Assembly (NCBI RefSeq): GCF_019052365.1
Contig: NZ_JAHQUY010000016.1
Span: forward strand, 1-47,105
Length of the DNA stretch: 47,105 bases
Direction: 5' to 3'
DNA from: Leyella stercorea
GTDB lineage: Bacteria; Bacteroidota; Bacteroidia; Bacteroidales; Bacteroidaceae
Of this stretch, positions 8,901 through 17,367 are shown in pieces (within the stretch, counting starts at the first letter, position 1; every line of letters begins with the position of its first letter). Below the pieces are notes generated by a model that saw only the letters and a list, made by a program, of their open reading frames with translations, made no database searches and was not told where the DNA came from. The position numbers and the translations under genes are program-made.

Positions 8901-11900
8901 TTCCTGCGGTTCTCCTTGGTACCGGCTACGGTTTTGCCACCAATGGTAATGGTTGTGCTTGCACCGGCTCCGTTGAATACCTTTTCGCTGCCATCAGGGT
9001 CCTTGGCGGCGTTCTCTTCGGCATTGTCGGTCAAGTTCTGGTTACACTGCTGACAGAAGGCCAACTCTCTATACAGCTGGTACGGAACTTTCTTGCCCGA
9101 CGCATACAGGGCGTTCAAATCGTCGTCGTCAGGGTAGCGCATTTCGTAATAAGTGCTCCACACTGGAACGTCACCATCGTCGGTGTGCAGCGTCTTTAGC
9201 ATATCGTCCACACTGTTCACGCCCTGCTGCCAACAGAACTCTTGATATTGTCGGTACTCGTAGCACTCCACAGGGTTCAGAACGCGGCCTTGCACACTCC
9301 ATTTCTTAGTGGCATTGTCATAAGTCATGGTGCCTGTGGTGTCCTTCCATGCTCCTCCTTTATACTGCACATACTTTCCGTCAGATGTCTTGTAGGCTGT
9401 TCCCCAGTCGTAGTTCTTAACATCGTCTGCCTGTACCTCGGAGAGTGTTTTGTCAAGCACATGACTGTCTTCCACGGCCACCTCACCTATCTCTGTCATG
9501 GTTCCGGTACCATCGTTCTCAATGAAGCGTGTTTCCGGACCACAGAACTCACTCAGCATATACAGCGTGCCCGGTATCAATGAGCTTGTGTCTGAAAGAA
9601 CACTGGCCTTGTAGGTCTCAATGCTGGTATCTCTCGGAGCTACCATTTCCTTGAAGTCGCCATAGTTCACGCAACCGTAATTATATCCCTTAACGTCCTC
9701 AAAACCGAAGAAGTGGGGATTACCCTTGTCGGCATTGAAGTTTGCCTTCGAGTGGAAGTAGGCGTTCTCAGGAAGTGTAGCGGCCTGTGTCCCCTTGTCT
9801 TGACCTATGCGGTAGTCGGTACGGAAGAGGGCACACGTCACACCGTCAATGCTCGTATGCAGTTCTTCGCTCTTGTCGGTGTTGTGTCGCTGTGCAGGGG
9901 TCATATAGTCACTGCCAAGGGCTATCTGCGTGTCGTTCATAAGCTCCATCATGGCACAGTTGTTGGCACCGGCAGAGTCCGAGTAGTCAACCTTGATGGT
10001 AATGTTCTGTATAGGCGTACTGCCTTCCTTCACGCGGATCTTCTTTTTCTTCGCAAGAGCTGCTGCGTCGTCATACTTGGCAAGAATAGTCTCATCACCA
10101 TTGTACATCTCACTAATCTGCTCTCTTGTGTAGAGCATTCTAATCCTCTTCGCCTTCTTACCCTTGCCCTTCTTATTCTTGACACCGTAGGCAAGTGTCG
10201 AAGTTCCTTGGTTTGTCGTCGGGATGGCTTCAATAACGCAGTTTGCCCACGGACGGTCGGGGAAATAAATATACCAGTCCATCAAAACGGACGTTTTTTT
10301 GTCCCTCAAACCTTCGATGTAGTCAGGATAATATATCTCGCTGTCCGTTACCGCGCCACCGTCTTTGCTAAGGTTCTTGTCCGAAGTGCGCGTCATTGCC
10401 ACAACCATGATACCGCGGTCTAACAACTTTTGCATATCGGGGCGTGGTTTCGTCGTGCCCTCAGCTGTAACATCGCTCATAACTTGGTTCTGCTCATACT
10501 CGGTCAGCATGGCAGTCGTGTCTGTGAGGTTCACGATATAGTTGTTGAATGCTTGGATGAAGTCATAGTAGGTGTTCCAGCGTACCACCTCGTATAGGTA
10601 GAGGTCGGCATCTGTACCGTCGAAGTGTATCATGTCCGCAATGTTAGGGAAGCCGTTGACGGTGCTGATGGGAACACACGCTGCAGCATCACCGTTTTGG
10701 AACACCTTGCACAGCATCACACCGCTATAGGGTGCTCTGGCTTGTGGCTCTATCACAATGTCTATGCGATATACGGTGTCGTCAAGGTAGGAGGTGGCAG
10801 CGGTGGTCTGCACATCTTTCAATGCTTCGTCGCTGTCTCCGGCGGTGGTCACGATGAACTTCTCTCCGGTAAGCACAAAGCCCAATCGCTCACCCATACA
10901 CCACATAATCTTTGCATTACGTTTGGCAATGTTCTTAACCTTGAATGTAAAGCTTAGTGCCATACCGTTGGTTGGTATGTCCTTGCTTGCCAATGGTGTG
11001 TCGCTGCATGTTGCTTTCACGTTCTCGGCTACACGTAGTGCCATTCTGCCGTCTGCTTTTTCTGTACCGAAGTTGTCTGCGACAAAACCGTTGCTCGACC
11101 AGTTGCTGCCATTTACCTTCATCTCTACCACACTGCCGTCAGCGCAAGTGGCCTTGATGCTCTTGTCTATGTCGTCGTTACTTCTGCCGGCAAAGCTCAA
11201 TTTGTAGTATGCGCCCTCGGTCTCGCTGATGGCAAGCATACTGCCGTCAATGACGAGTTTCAGCTGCTCCGCCAGACGTACCTCACCACACGTTGCGTCG
11301 AAGATCAATGTGTCACCGTCGTTATAACCCACAATGCGTTTCTCTATCGTGTAGTAACTGCTGCGGTTCATAACCTTGTTGGCAATCGTTTCTGTCTCGT
11401 CAGTGGTCTCGTTCTTCACCTTCACCTCTACATTCGGGTTGGCGTTGTCTCGCTGATAACAGGCTATGTCAAAGCTGACGGTCTTGAAGAGTTTTGTCTT
11501 GCCGTCGCTGTCGTCATACCATCGTGCCACAATGATGGGCTTCGTGTAGTCACTCACGCTCTCACGCTGCTCTATCACCATGACTGCGGTATGCAGCGTG
11601 TTACCTTGCAGTCCTGATGCTACGTCTTGTCCTTGTATGCGAAGAGGATATGCGCCGTGTCCCATGCCTTGTGGGTCGATGGTCACATTATGGGTATAGG
11701 TGTCCTTAACCAATACACTCTCCAGCGTCTCCCAAACACCGTTGCGGTATATCTCTATCTTCGTCTGGATACCCTTGTCTGAGGCATTGTTTGGGAAACG
11801 ATACATGGGGATGCTTACCTTCTGACCGCCAACCTGCAATGTGGTGCTCTTCGTATAGCTCAGTGTCTGGCTGCTCTCTACGGTCACATCAACGGCTATC

Positions 11901-14284
11901 ATTTCCACGTTTCTCGTGGCTGTCTTGCCGGTGGCATCGGTGGCTACGGCTTGCAGCTCTACGCTGCCAGCACTGGCCGCAATGGTGCTTAGGTCAAACT
12001 CGAAGGTGTACGACTTTAACGACGAACTGCTTGCTTGATTGGGCTTGAATGAGGCTACAGTGGTCTTGGTCGTGCGATTGATAAACACCACACTCTGTAT
12101 CTTGTTGTCCTGCGATGATCCATCGGATAGCTGGGTCACACTGCGGATGGCGGCTTTCAGTATGGCTGTGCCTCCTGCACGGACATAGAAGGGGTCGTTT
12201 TCAAAGTTGATGGCAAGTGTAGTTCCACCGCCACCTCCAGTACCGGTGCCCACACTGAACTGGGCTTCAGACAGGGTGTCGCCAGCCTTGTTTTTTAGCT
12301 TCAGTGATACGCTGCCTTCTTCCTCTGTAGCCTCTATCTCCGTAGGTACGACCTTATACGCTCCTCCTGTAGAGAAAGCGTCTTTGCCATTGTCTTCCAT
12401 CGTGTCGTTCGCCACAAGTTTGCTGCCGCCGCCGAAGTCCTGCCAAAGCCCGGCCTCGTAGAAGTCCGCAATGGAGTCGCCCTGATACTGTTTGGTCTCT
12501 ACCTTATTGGCTTCCGTCGTGTAGCTTATCACCAAACCGCGCTTCTGATAGTTCACACTTGTTGTCTCTTGATAGGTTTTCAGAGCTGCAAGTGCGGTGC
12601 CAAGGGTGTAGAAGCCTGTAGGTAGAGGGGCTATGATGTCAATGTCTATCATCGACTCTGAACCCTGCACCATCGAACCGAAGTCTTTCCAGTTCTCTGT
12701 GTCGTACCAGTTATTATCATCCGTATTGGCTCCGATATACTGGTAAGTCTTCCAAGTGCCTTTCTTCAATGCGAAGGTTATCATCAGGCCTACTGCAGCC
12801 TTGCCATTTTCCTTCGCTGCGTGAACAGCTGAATTGGCCGTATCGTCGGTATCACACAACACATAGTAGTGTCCTCCCTGCTCCACCGTCGGGTTGTAAA
12901 TGCTGGCAGAGCTACCGCTACCACCAATCTTCTGCATCTGCTTATCGACGATATGGAACAACTGGTCTTCACAACAATAAATATGGTCTGTACGTCCTAC
13001 GCTGTCTGAATTGTACTCTTCCTCGGAATAGCCATAACTCTCTGTACTAACACCTCCGAACCCGCGGAAACACCACTCTCCATCGTAGTCTAAACTTGGA
13101 GCATACCACAAGCCACGGCTCGGTGCCTTGCCAGTACCGTCCCACACACCATCAAATGGCAAAATGTTTACACCTACTAAGCGTTTGTTTGCCGTCTGCA
13201 AATCTTTATCCAGCTGTGCACCCTCGTCGCCGGGATATGCAGTGCCGCTGGTATGTCCCAATGCCAAGTCCGAACCTATTGCAACAAGCGTGCTGCCTCT
13301 CCAATGATAAGTCTTGTTGGCTGTAACGTCTATGTAAATCTTGCCGCTATGTGGCACACGGCCTTTCAAAGTACTCTTGCCGTAATGGTCACCGTCTATC
13401 CAGTTGTTGTAGTAAGTGATGGTCGGGCGCAAGTCACCTTCCGTTTTCGATGGCTGCGTGTATTTCAGCACAAAAGCACCAGCGTTTCTGCTGAAAACAA
13501 CGCTACAGTTTTCGTCCGTTGAATACTTGTTTAACGACATCATCTGCGAAGTGATGTCATTGAAAATGCCGTTGAACTCAAGCACGTCGTCCACATAGTC
13601 TGGCAGATACTGCGAAGGTATCTGGTTCAGTTCATCCAACGGTGCAAGTCCGTTTGGCCGTCCTTTGGTGTTCTTGAACGATGTGAGGTCTTTTTGCACA
13701 CCGCTGATGCTGTCCGCAAGTTCGGTCTTGTTGTCGCTTACAGTCTTCTTCAGTGTGTTGATGTCGCTCTGAGCTGTGCCCATCTTTGTGTTGAGGGTGT
13801 TGATGCTCTCGCCTTGCGTGGTCTGTGTAGAACGTAGGCTGCGCACGTCTTCCTTGTTCTGGTTAACGTCCACCTTCACGGCTTCGAGGTCGGCTGTCAT
13901 TCCCTCCACGGCTTCCATATACTCGGTGCTATCAACCGTAGGGTTGCCCTTCAGCAGCGGATTGCCATTGCTGTCAACTTGCGCTACCCACGTGCCACCG
14001 TCAGCTACATAGAGCTGACCAAGATGATCTGACGCTGCACTGCCTTCTACGGTCACCAACGCCCACCATCCTTCATGGGGATTAGGGTAAGCCTCGCGTA
14101 GCTGTGCCGCCGTTTTGAACAGGCCTTTGTTCGGGCCTTTTATGTTCTTGGCTTCAAGCCAGCCGTCAACGATCAGATTGTGGCCGACCTTTGCCGAACC
14201 GCGTATGGTGGCCTTGCCGCCGATGTTAACGTCACGTCCAACCGCAACGTCACCATCTATCTGTTTTGTTGGTATTGAACTCAT
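5870..14284 (-). CDS. giant phage tail/adhesin protein, 3' end cut by the IS
   Basis: A 2804-residue virion protein, probably a tail fibre or receptor-binding adhesin. In order: beta-rich N-terminus (1-60, DVAVGRDVNIGGKATIRGSA) likely for virion attachment; coiled coil about 138-201; the tail-fibre motif LNQIPSQYLPDYVDDVLE near 215-235; a Gly-rich linker near 685; Ig-like strands about 690-980; a LamG/concanavalin-like region about 1015-1245; a basic KNKKGKGKKAKR stretch near 1370; leucine-rich repeats about 2070-2300 (ISELDISGC, LEEIDIRNT, LKSITLAES, VTKLFLDGS); and a C-terminal domain from about 2560. The last about 11 codons (LSGKTFSNKIN) are IS sequence, so the natural C-terminus is missing. 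The start overlaps the upstream stop as TAATG, implying coupled translation. Sugar or surface-protein binding is inferred. Confidence 0.8.
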   Translation of the reverse strand: MSSIPTKQIDGDVAVGRDVNIGGKATIRGSAKVGHNLIVDGWLEAKNIKGPNKGLFKTAAQLREAYPNPHEGWWALVTVEGSAASDHLGQLYVADGGTWVAQVDSNGNPLLKGNPTVDSTEYMEAVEGMTADLEAVKVDVNQNKEDVRSLRSTQTTQGESINTLNTKMGTAQSDINTLKKTVSDNKTELADSISGVQKDLTSFKNTKGRPNGLAPLDELNQIPSQYLPDYVDDVLEFNGIFNDITSQMMSLNKYSTDENCSVVFSRNAGAFVLKYTQPSKTEGDLRPTITYYNNWIDGDHYGKSTLKGRVPHSGKIYIDVTANKTYHWRGSTLVAIGSDLALGHTSGTAYPGDEGAQLDKDLQTANKRLVGVNILPFDGVWDGTGKAPSRGLWYAPSLDYDGEWCFRGFGGVSTESYGYSEEEYNSDSVGRTDHIYCCEDQLFHIVDKQMQKIGGSGSSASIYNPTVEQGGHYYVLCDTDDTANSAVHAAKENGKAAVGLMITFALKKGTWKTYQYIGANTDDNNWYDTENWKDFGSMVQGSESMIDIDIIAPLPTGFYTLGTALAALKTYQETTSVNYQKRGLVISYTTEANKVETKQYQGDSIADFYEAGLWQDFGGGSKLVANDTMEDNGKDAFSTGGAYKVVPTEIEATEEEGSVSLKLKNKAGDTLSEAQFSVGTGTGGGGGTTLAINFENDPFYVRAGGTAILKAAIRSVTQLSDGSSQDNKIQSVVFINRTTKTTVASFKPNQASSSSLKSYTFEFDLSTIAASAGSVELQAVATDATGKTATRNVEMIAVDVTVESSQTLSYTKSTTLQVGGQKVSIPMYRFPNNASDKGIQTKIEIYRNGVWETLESVLVKDTYTHNVTIDPQGMGHGAYPLRIQGQDVASGLQGNTLHTAVMVIEQRESVSDYTKPIIVARWYDDSDGKTKLFKTVSFDIACYQRDNANPNVEVKVKNETTDETETIANKVMNRSSYYTIEKRIVGYNDGDTLIFDATCGEVRLAEQLKLVIDGSMLAISETEGAYYKLSFAGRSNDDIDKSIKATCADGSVVEMKVNGSNWSSNGFVADNFGTEKADGRMALRVAENVKATCSDTPLASKDIPTNGMALSFTFKVKNIAKRNAKIMWCMGERLGFVLTGEKFIVTTAGDSDEALKDVQTTAATSYLDDTVYRIDIVIEPQARAPYSGVMLCKVFQNGDAAACVPISTVNGFPNIADMIHFDGTDADLYLYEVVRWNTYYDFIQAFNNYIVNLTDTTAMLTEYEQNQVMSDVTAEGTTKPRPDMQKLLDRGIMVVAMTRTSDKNLSKDGGAVTDSEIYYPDYIEGLRDKKTSVLMDWYIYFPDRPWANCVIEAIPTTNQGTSTLAYGVKNKKGKGKKAKRIRMLYTREQISEMYNGDETILAKYDDAAALAKKKKIRVKEGSTPIQNITIKVDYSDSAGANNCAMMELMNDTQIALGSDYMTPAQRHNTDKSEELHTSIDGVTCALFRTDYRIGQDKGTQAATLPENAYFHSKANFNADKGNPHFFGFEDVKGYNYGCVNYGDFKEMVAPRDTSIETYKASVLSDTSSLIPGTLYMLSEFCGPETRFIENDGTGTMTEIGEVAVEDSHVLDKTLSEVQADDVKNYDWGTAYKTSDGKYVQYKGGAWKDTTGTMTYDNATKKWSVQGRVLNPVECYEYRQYQEFCWQQGVNSVDDMLKTLHTDDGDVPVWSTYYEMRYPDDDDLNALYASGKKVPYQLYRELAFCQQCNQNLTDNAEENAAKDPDGSEKVFNGAGASTTITIGGKTVAGTKENRRKKWQQEMHKYFSPHSTHCYVVASDYKATVDQRAKNMMIAVYLETDGRMRYYFNHWYDGDSCDEADNDCYLTIPWDMDGAASHLYQGWDGVMFQQSYALFDRGEGVWLDDAGTETLTLHDTAAKMRATKTKAGLEIFSTDGCYRYWMIDRILKWPKVVSSFDGERKYIETATAADNHYPALHGLRLESLPAFQRKRFAYRDGYFQTGDLFRHFFQDRVMGPITVKITAAQDGYFAMGVDSTSSAKYSCYLKEGESHTFTEVAAGEGGKLIYIFGADKISELDISGCSPKNSNWMLSECTLLRKLVIGGEGYTPAYTTDILSTLNLGQMPFLEEIDIRNTMITDVNASLCPRLRKVLAEGSLLKSITLAESSPIDTLHLPGTMTTLYFKNLPNLTYPGGLTIDGMAKVTKLFLDGSPKIDAMKLLREVTTASALKSVRIAGLAATESVELLRAIKNNGAVGIDANGADYDESGQCSGLIGRWILTLLSEESEIAELKRYFPNLEVINSQFSVIKIDDVVSGDFCEKYSNPENQTGADYDKSFVASGHTLKILQDTHAYKCTYNSKLKQMEGVQLSDADFNKLANGESFDVSDSAGEGFDIFHHLPHYWYKGVNDYKNQVKYHFNSITDKEPLSTVNNRKEALLSELLYAENTGVYADEATVGETVGDNIIATAANANVYRMDVEGMKQVRWPGLNHARLGAVFTDANGKIVGKFIMMVSHAYFDFSIGNYVFCDVPNGAKWIYFTSYRDIGDIKCLAVDSEHIEAIEPEWTEHTIGEYDSLVGTYPITIDGLKRPRSISGAVRSKKGDGTSQTSAEWAYDTDGNPTEMPTGTIHYTAKDFQNSAHMRGEGYQLQDYEQHKEISNLWWATHGTTDEQSVVGNGAHDSTLNSRDDIGMADTSYVGNSMNSIMGLKHYVGCDSEWMDYIAGNVKSYETFYKNRCVETNEDPVDYVFHIFDPIKKTERTVQSVNSNGNCVVRVVHGAKCDILPSKVHQTDTSKLLLSGKTFSNKIN

Positions 14285-14919
14285 TATTCAAAAATGCTTT
14301 TTGCCAAGGTGTTCATTGCGGCTGCTTGCTCGCTCGCACCATAGGCGGTTAATACTAATGCAGCCGTAGTATAGACCACGGCTGTGTAACAACGCTCGCT
14401 GACGTCTATGCCGTCCTCCTCGTCTATGCTCGGATAAGGAATGTATGAGGCACGTTTCACGTAGGCTTCCTCACTGTTGCAACTGTAGAACTCCAACACC
14501 TTGCCCTCGGCACGGTTCACTACGGCACACACCGGCTTCTGAACATTGCCGCGAATACCCTTGTATCTTGACGATTGCAGGTCATACAATGGGTCGTCTG
14601 CTGATATGGCCATATAGCAGGTGCGTTCCCAGTCGCTCATTCGAAAGGCTACAAGACGCATGAAATCATCGGGCAGCAGAGTCCAACCGCTTCCGTTACT
14701 CTCCCAGTAGATGGTATCACCAAACACGTGACCTTCTTCCAAGTAGTGAACGGGAGCGGACGACTCTACACGCCGAACGGCTTCCACTATCTTTGAGCGT
14801 ATGATGTCATTCAACGATAAGGTGTCAATGTCCTCATCGCTGATGAGCTGCTCGCTTGTCTTGTTCTCGTCAATGGCAATGCGCACGTCACGCTCCACGA
14901 CTTCGATTTTGTACACCAT
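14284..14919 (-). CDS. putative phage connector or head-tail adaptor
   Basis: A 211-aa acidic protein with no signal peptide or membrane segment. Residues about 35-60 (SLNDIIRSKIVEAVRRVESS) and the final helix rich in Ala (SEQAAAMNTLAKSIFE) give an all-helical frame around a beta-rich middle (DTIYWESNGSGWTLLPDDFMRLVAFRMSDWER). The length and place, directly after capsid genes and before the tail protein, fit a head-completion or adaptor protein. I do not recognise specific family residues, so this call rests on position. Its stop overlaps the next start (TAATG) and it begins 13 bp after the preceding gene. Confidence 0.55.
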   Translation of the reverse strand: MVYKIEVVERDVRIAIDENKTSEQLISDEDIDTLSLNDIIRSKIVEAVRRVESSAPVHYLEEGHVFGDTIYWESNGSGWTLLPDDFMRLVAFRMSDWERTCYMAISADDPLYDLQSSRYKGIRGNVQKPVCAVVNRAEGKVLEFYSCNSEEAYVKRASYIPYPSIDEEDGIDVSERCYTAVVYTTAALVLTAYGASEQAAAMNTLAKSIFE

Positions 14920-14932
14920 ACCGTTGCTGTGA

Positions 14933-15472
14933 TTACTCGGTTACAAAAGTGATTTTAACGCCATAGGTTTCACCTACAGCTATAATTTCTGCACGAGTTC
15001 TCATCGTACCACTCTTCACGCCAAACTTCTTTGTAAGATAATCCTTGGCTTCTTGGTTGGTACTGAACTCAACTTCTGTAAGACCACGTTCGTCCTCGAT
15101 AGGCTCGATGCCTGTCTCTTGTGTAGGCGTTTCTACATCACCTGTCGGCTTCACTGTTTCTGTCTTAGTTTCTTCTGACAAATGCTCATTCACCTGTTCG
15201 TCACTGTCTGGAATAGACTTGTGGGTAGCAATTCGCATGTGAGTACCGGGCAGTACTTGACGCATTACGAGACGGATAAAACCACTCTTGTATTCCTTTG
15301 AGTTCTCAATTACAAACTGTGTAATTGGGTCTTTGGTCACCATGTATGCAGGTTGCGAACCAGTTGGAGAAGACGTGCCACCAACGAACGATAAGTTCGC
15401 CTCAATGGTGCCGGCCTTAACTTTACCATGCCATTCCGTGAGACCATATACTCCGTATGTTTTAATTTCCAT
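14933..15472 (-). CDS. putative virion (capsid-associated) protein
   Basis: A 179-aa protein with two parts: residues 1 to about 95 are beta-rich (GVYGLTEWHGKVKAGTIEANLSFVGGT; IRLVMRQVLPGTHMRIATH), and residues about 135-179 form a small helical module (STNQEAKDYLTKKFGVKSGTMRTRAEIIAVGETYGVKITF). They are joined by an acidic, Thr/Pro-rich linker. It lies just downstream of the major capsid gene and could be a head decoration or completion protein. A terminator hairpin separates it from the capsid gene, so its dose should be lower than that of the capsid. The family is not recognised. Confidence 0.5.
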   Translation of the reverse strand: MEIKTYGVYGLTEWHGKVKAGTIEANLSFVGGTSSPTGSQPAYMVTKDPITQFVIENSKEYKSGFIRLVMRQVLPGTHMRIATHKSIPDSDEQVNEHLSEETKTETVKPTGDVETPTQETGIEPIEDERGLTEVEFSTNQEAKDYLTKKFGVKSGTMRTRAEIIAVGETYGVKITFVTE

Positions 15473-15492
15473 GTTATATTTTTTTATTAAAA

Positions 15493-15529
15493 ATGGGGAC
15501 GGATTGACTTAAAGCGCATCCACCCCCAT
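15493..15529 (-). terminator. intra-operon terminator/attenuator after the capsid gene
   Basis: On the minus strand ATGGGGGTGGAT pairs with ATCCGTCCCCAT over all 12 positions (two G-U wobbles), followed by TTTTTAAT. On the plus strand the same wobble positions would be A-C mismatches, which shows the hairpin was selected in minus-strand RNA. It should reduce read-through from the capsid gene into the three downstream genes. Confidence 0.75.
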
Positions 15530-15549
15530 AATTAGCGTTGACTAAAAAG

Positions 15550-17148
15550 TTACTCAGCTGAAATAGGGCCGTAGAAACGAACCCACTTCTTCTCGTTCTC
15601 GCCTGTCGCATTGTACTTGAATGCGTCTCCTGCACTCACAGTAATAGTTGCTGTGCCAGACTTGATGTTCATGCCATAAGCGAACACGTAAATTACGCCA
15701 TCTTCGAGATCAGCTTCGGTTGGAGCTGTGTCACTACTCCACAAGCGGAACTCGTCTGCTGCAGGAGCGGTGTCGTCATCATCATCGTCACCATCAACCC
15801 AGATGTGACAGTTGCCCTTCAAGCCAAGAGCGTCACTGACGAGAACACCATTGCGTGTTGCCTCTTCACCTTCAACGTCCTCAGTGTAGCTGCTCTCACC
15901 ACGACGTACATAGTGAACCAAACGGTCTTCACCAACAATTAGACCGCTGTTCTCGTAGCCGCAATCATTGAACGTCGGCTCAATCTTAATCTGAAGCTCA
16001 CCGAAGATGCAGTACAGACGTGTCACCTTCCAACCAAGTCTCTCATTGGTGTAAGGCTCCATCGTGACCTCTGGATGCTTGCTCCAGTCAATGAGCTGCA
16101 AGCTCTGACCAAGATTGTTACCAACGAGGAAGAGACCGGACTTAGGCTTGTCTGCACCACCGTAGTATAGCTTGATGAGAGACATTACATCCTCAAATGT
16201 CCACTTGCCACGATGCTTCACCTCACGCTTCACCTGCCAACGAACACCATTGGTTGTATAGTCCCACTGGTCGTCACCCATGCTTGAACGTACAAGCATC
16301 TTGTTCTGCTGAGAAATGAGAAGCGTACGGTTGCCGGCAGCCTTGAACTCACGCAACTGAGCCTCTTCCTTGACAGCCTCATCGTAAGGTATCTCCATGT
16401 TCTGGTCGGCAAGATACTTTGATACGATGCTTGTCATACCTCGCTTCTGCAAGTACAAGTCGTCTGGAGAAGGAATGACAGTATTGGGGTCAACCCACTT
16501 CTGAGTCTCATACATGGCATTAGCCATACGTACTAACTTCGTACCTGCTGTTATGATATTGGTATTGCTTGCTGTTGGAGAGGTTGCTGTTGGAAGACTG
16601 CCATACTGGTCTGTCGCAGCCTGCTTAACACCGTTGGTTGCAATACAGGTGATGGTGTCGTCGTTGTTCACGCTCTTTACAAAGAGCTGGAGGGGACGAC
16701 GGCTCTTGACATTGGTACCACCGATAAAGTCGTAGCCTTTGACTCCCTTGACCATAAGAGTGTCGTATGCTCGAACTTTCTTCTGGTCGGCATTTACCAA
16801 CGTGATAGTATTGCCATTAACAGATGCAACCGTAACGATTGGTGTGCCTTGGTCAATTGCATAGTGTTTCACTTCCATGCTATGAACGTTCACGGACTTT
16901 GCCATCAGCATAAGCTGCATCAAAGAGTTCTGATCACGTTCAAACATGAAAATTCGTTTGTCAACTTCGGGCATTACAAGTTCGCCCATACCTCCTGATG
17001 CGTTCTCTACTCCACTGACGGTAGTAGGCGCACCACCTAACTGTGTCTGAAGACCAGCGGAACCAGCACTTGGAGTAAGTTCAGGACTATCTGGCGTGTT
17101 TGCACTGCCAGAGTTCTGTTGCTGGGTTGTTGTTATTTCTACGCTCAT
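15550..17148 (-). CDS. major capsid protein (putative)
   Basis: A 532-aa protein proposed as the major head protein. The first about 60 residues are a Gly/Ser/Thr-rich arm (including GSAGLQTQLGGAPTTVS), followed by an E-loop-like region (LVMPEVDKRIFMFERDQNSLMQLM; VKHYAIDQGTPIVTVAS) and a long mixed domain with TRLYCIFGELQIKIEPTFND, as expected of HK97-like capsid proteins of Bacteroidetes podoviruses. Residues about 440-532 after a run of seven Asp look like an added beta domain (EADLEDGVIYVFAYGMNIKS). It is placed after a scaffold-like gene and before connector-like genes, and is followed by a terminator hairpin, consistent with the need for the highest expression. The identity is inferred from size, layout and sequence character. 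Confidence 0.72.
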   Translation of the reverse strand: MSVEITTTQQQNSGSANTPDSPELTPSAGSAGLQTQLGGAPTTVSGVENASGGMGELVMPEVDKRIFMFERDQNSLMQLMLMAKSVNVHSMEVKHYAIDQGTPIVTVASVNGNTITLVNADQKKVRAYDTLMVKGVKGYDFIGGTNVKSRRPLQLFVKSVNNDDTITCIATNGVKQAATDQYGSLPTATSPTASNTNIITAGTKLVRMANAMYETQKWVDPNTVIPSPDDLYLQKRGMTSIVSKYLADQNMEIPYDEAVKEEAQLREFKAAGNRTLLISQQNKMLVRSSMGDDQWDYTTNGVRWQVKREVKHRGKWTFEDVMSLIKLYYGGADKPKSGLFLVGNNLGQSLQLIDWSKHPEVTMEPYTNERLGWKVTRLYCIFGELQIKIEPTFNDCGYENSGLIVGEDRLVHYVRRGESSYTEDVEGEEATRNGVLVSDALGLKGNCHIWVDGDDDDDDTAPAADEFRLWSSDTAPTEADLEDGVIYVFAYGMNIKSGTATITVSAGDAFKYNATGENEKKWVRFYGPISAE

Positions 17149-17160
17149 TTTAATTTGTTT

Positions 17161-17361
17161 TTATTTGTTATTGTTATGTTTCGTTTTTGCCGGTACCTTG
17201 ACAATGCTTTTCTTCACAAAGCCTTCGTTATGTATAGCTTTGCTTGCTTCCATTAACGCACTTACAGTGGTACAGGCACCACCGATATGTGTTCGCAATC
17301 CTGCACTTCCTTGTGAGGGTTCACGTGGCTTTGTATTTGGAAATTCTACACTAATGCTCAT
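17161..17361 (-). CDS. small capsid-arm-like protein
   Basis: A 66-aa protein whose first half repeats the N-terminal arm of the adjacent capsid protein: GSAGLRTHIGGACTTVSALM against GSAGLQTQLGGAPTTVSGVE in the capsid, both preceded by MS and a Pro/Ser-rich lead. The second half is unrelated and basic (FVKKSIVKVPAKTKHNNNK). It begins 6 bp after the scaffold-like stop and ends 12 bp before the capsid start, so all three are translated from one message. It may bind the partner that recognises the capsid arm (scaffold, portal or protease), or be a remnant of a partial capsid-gene duplication. Confidence 0.6.
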   Translation of the reverse strand: MSISVEFPNTKPREPSQGSAGLRTHIGGACTTVSALMEASKAIHNEGFVKKSIVKVPAKTKHNNNK

Positions 17362-17367
17362 GACGTA

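Noticed and set aside
9713..10423. 236-aa plus-strand ORF inside the tail gene
   Set aside because: It is the antisense shadow of a well-supported frame, is rich in Val/Leu/Arg/Cys without domain character, and has no promoter.
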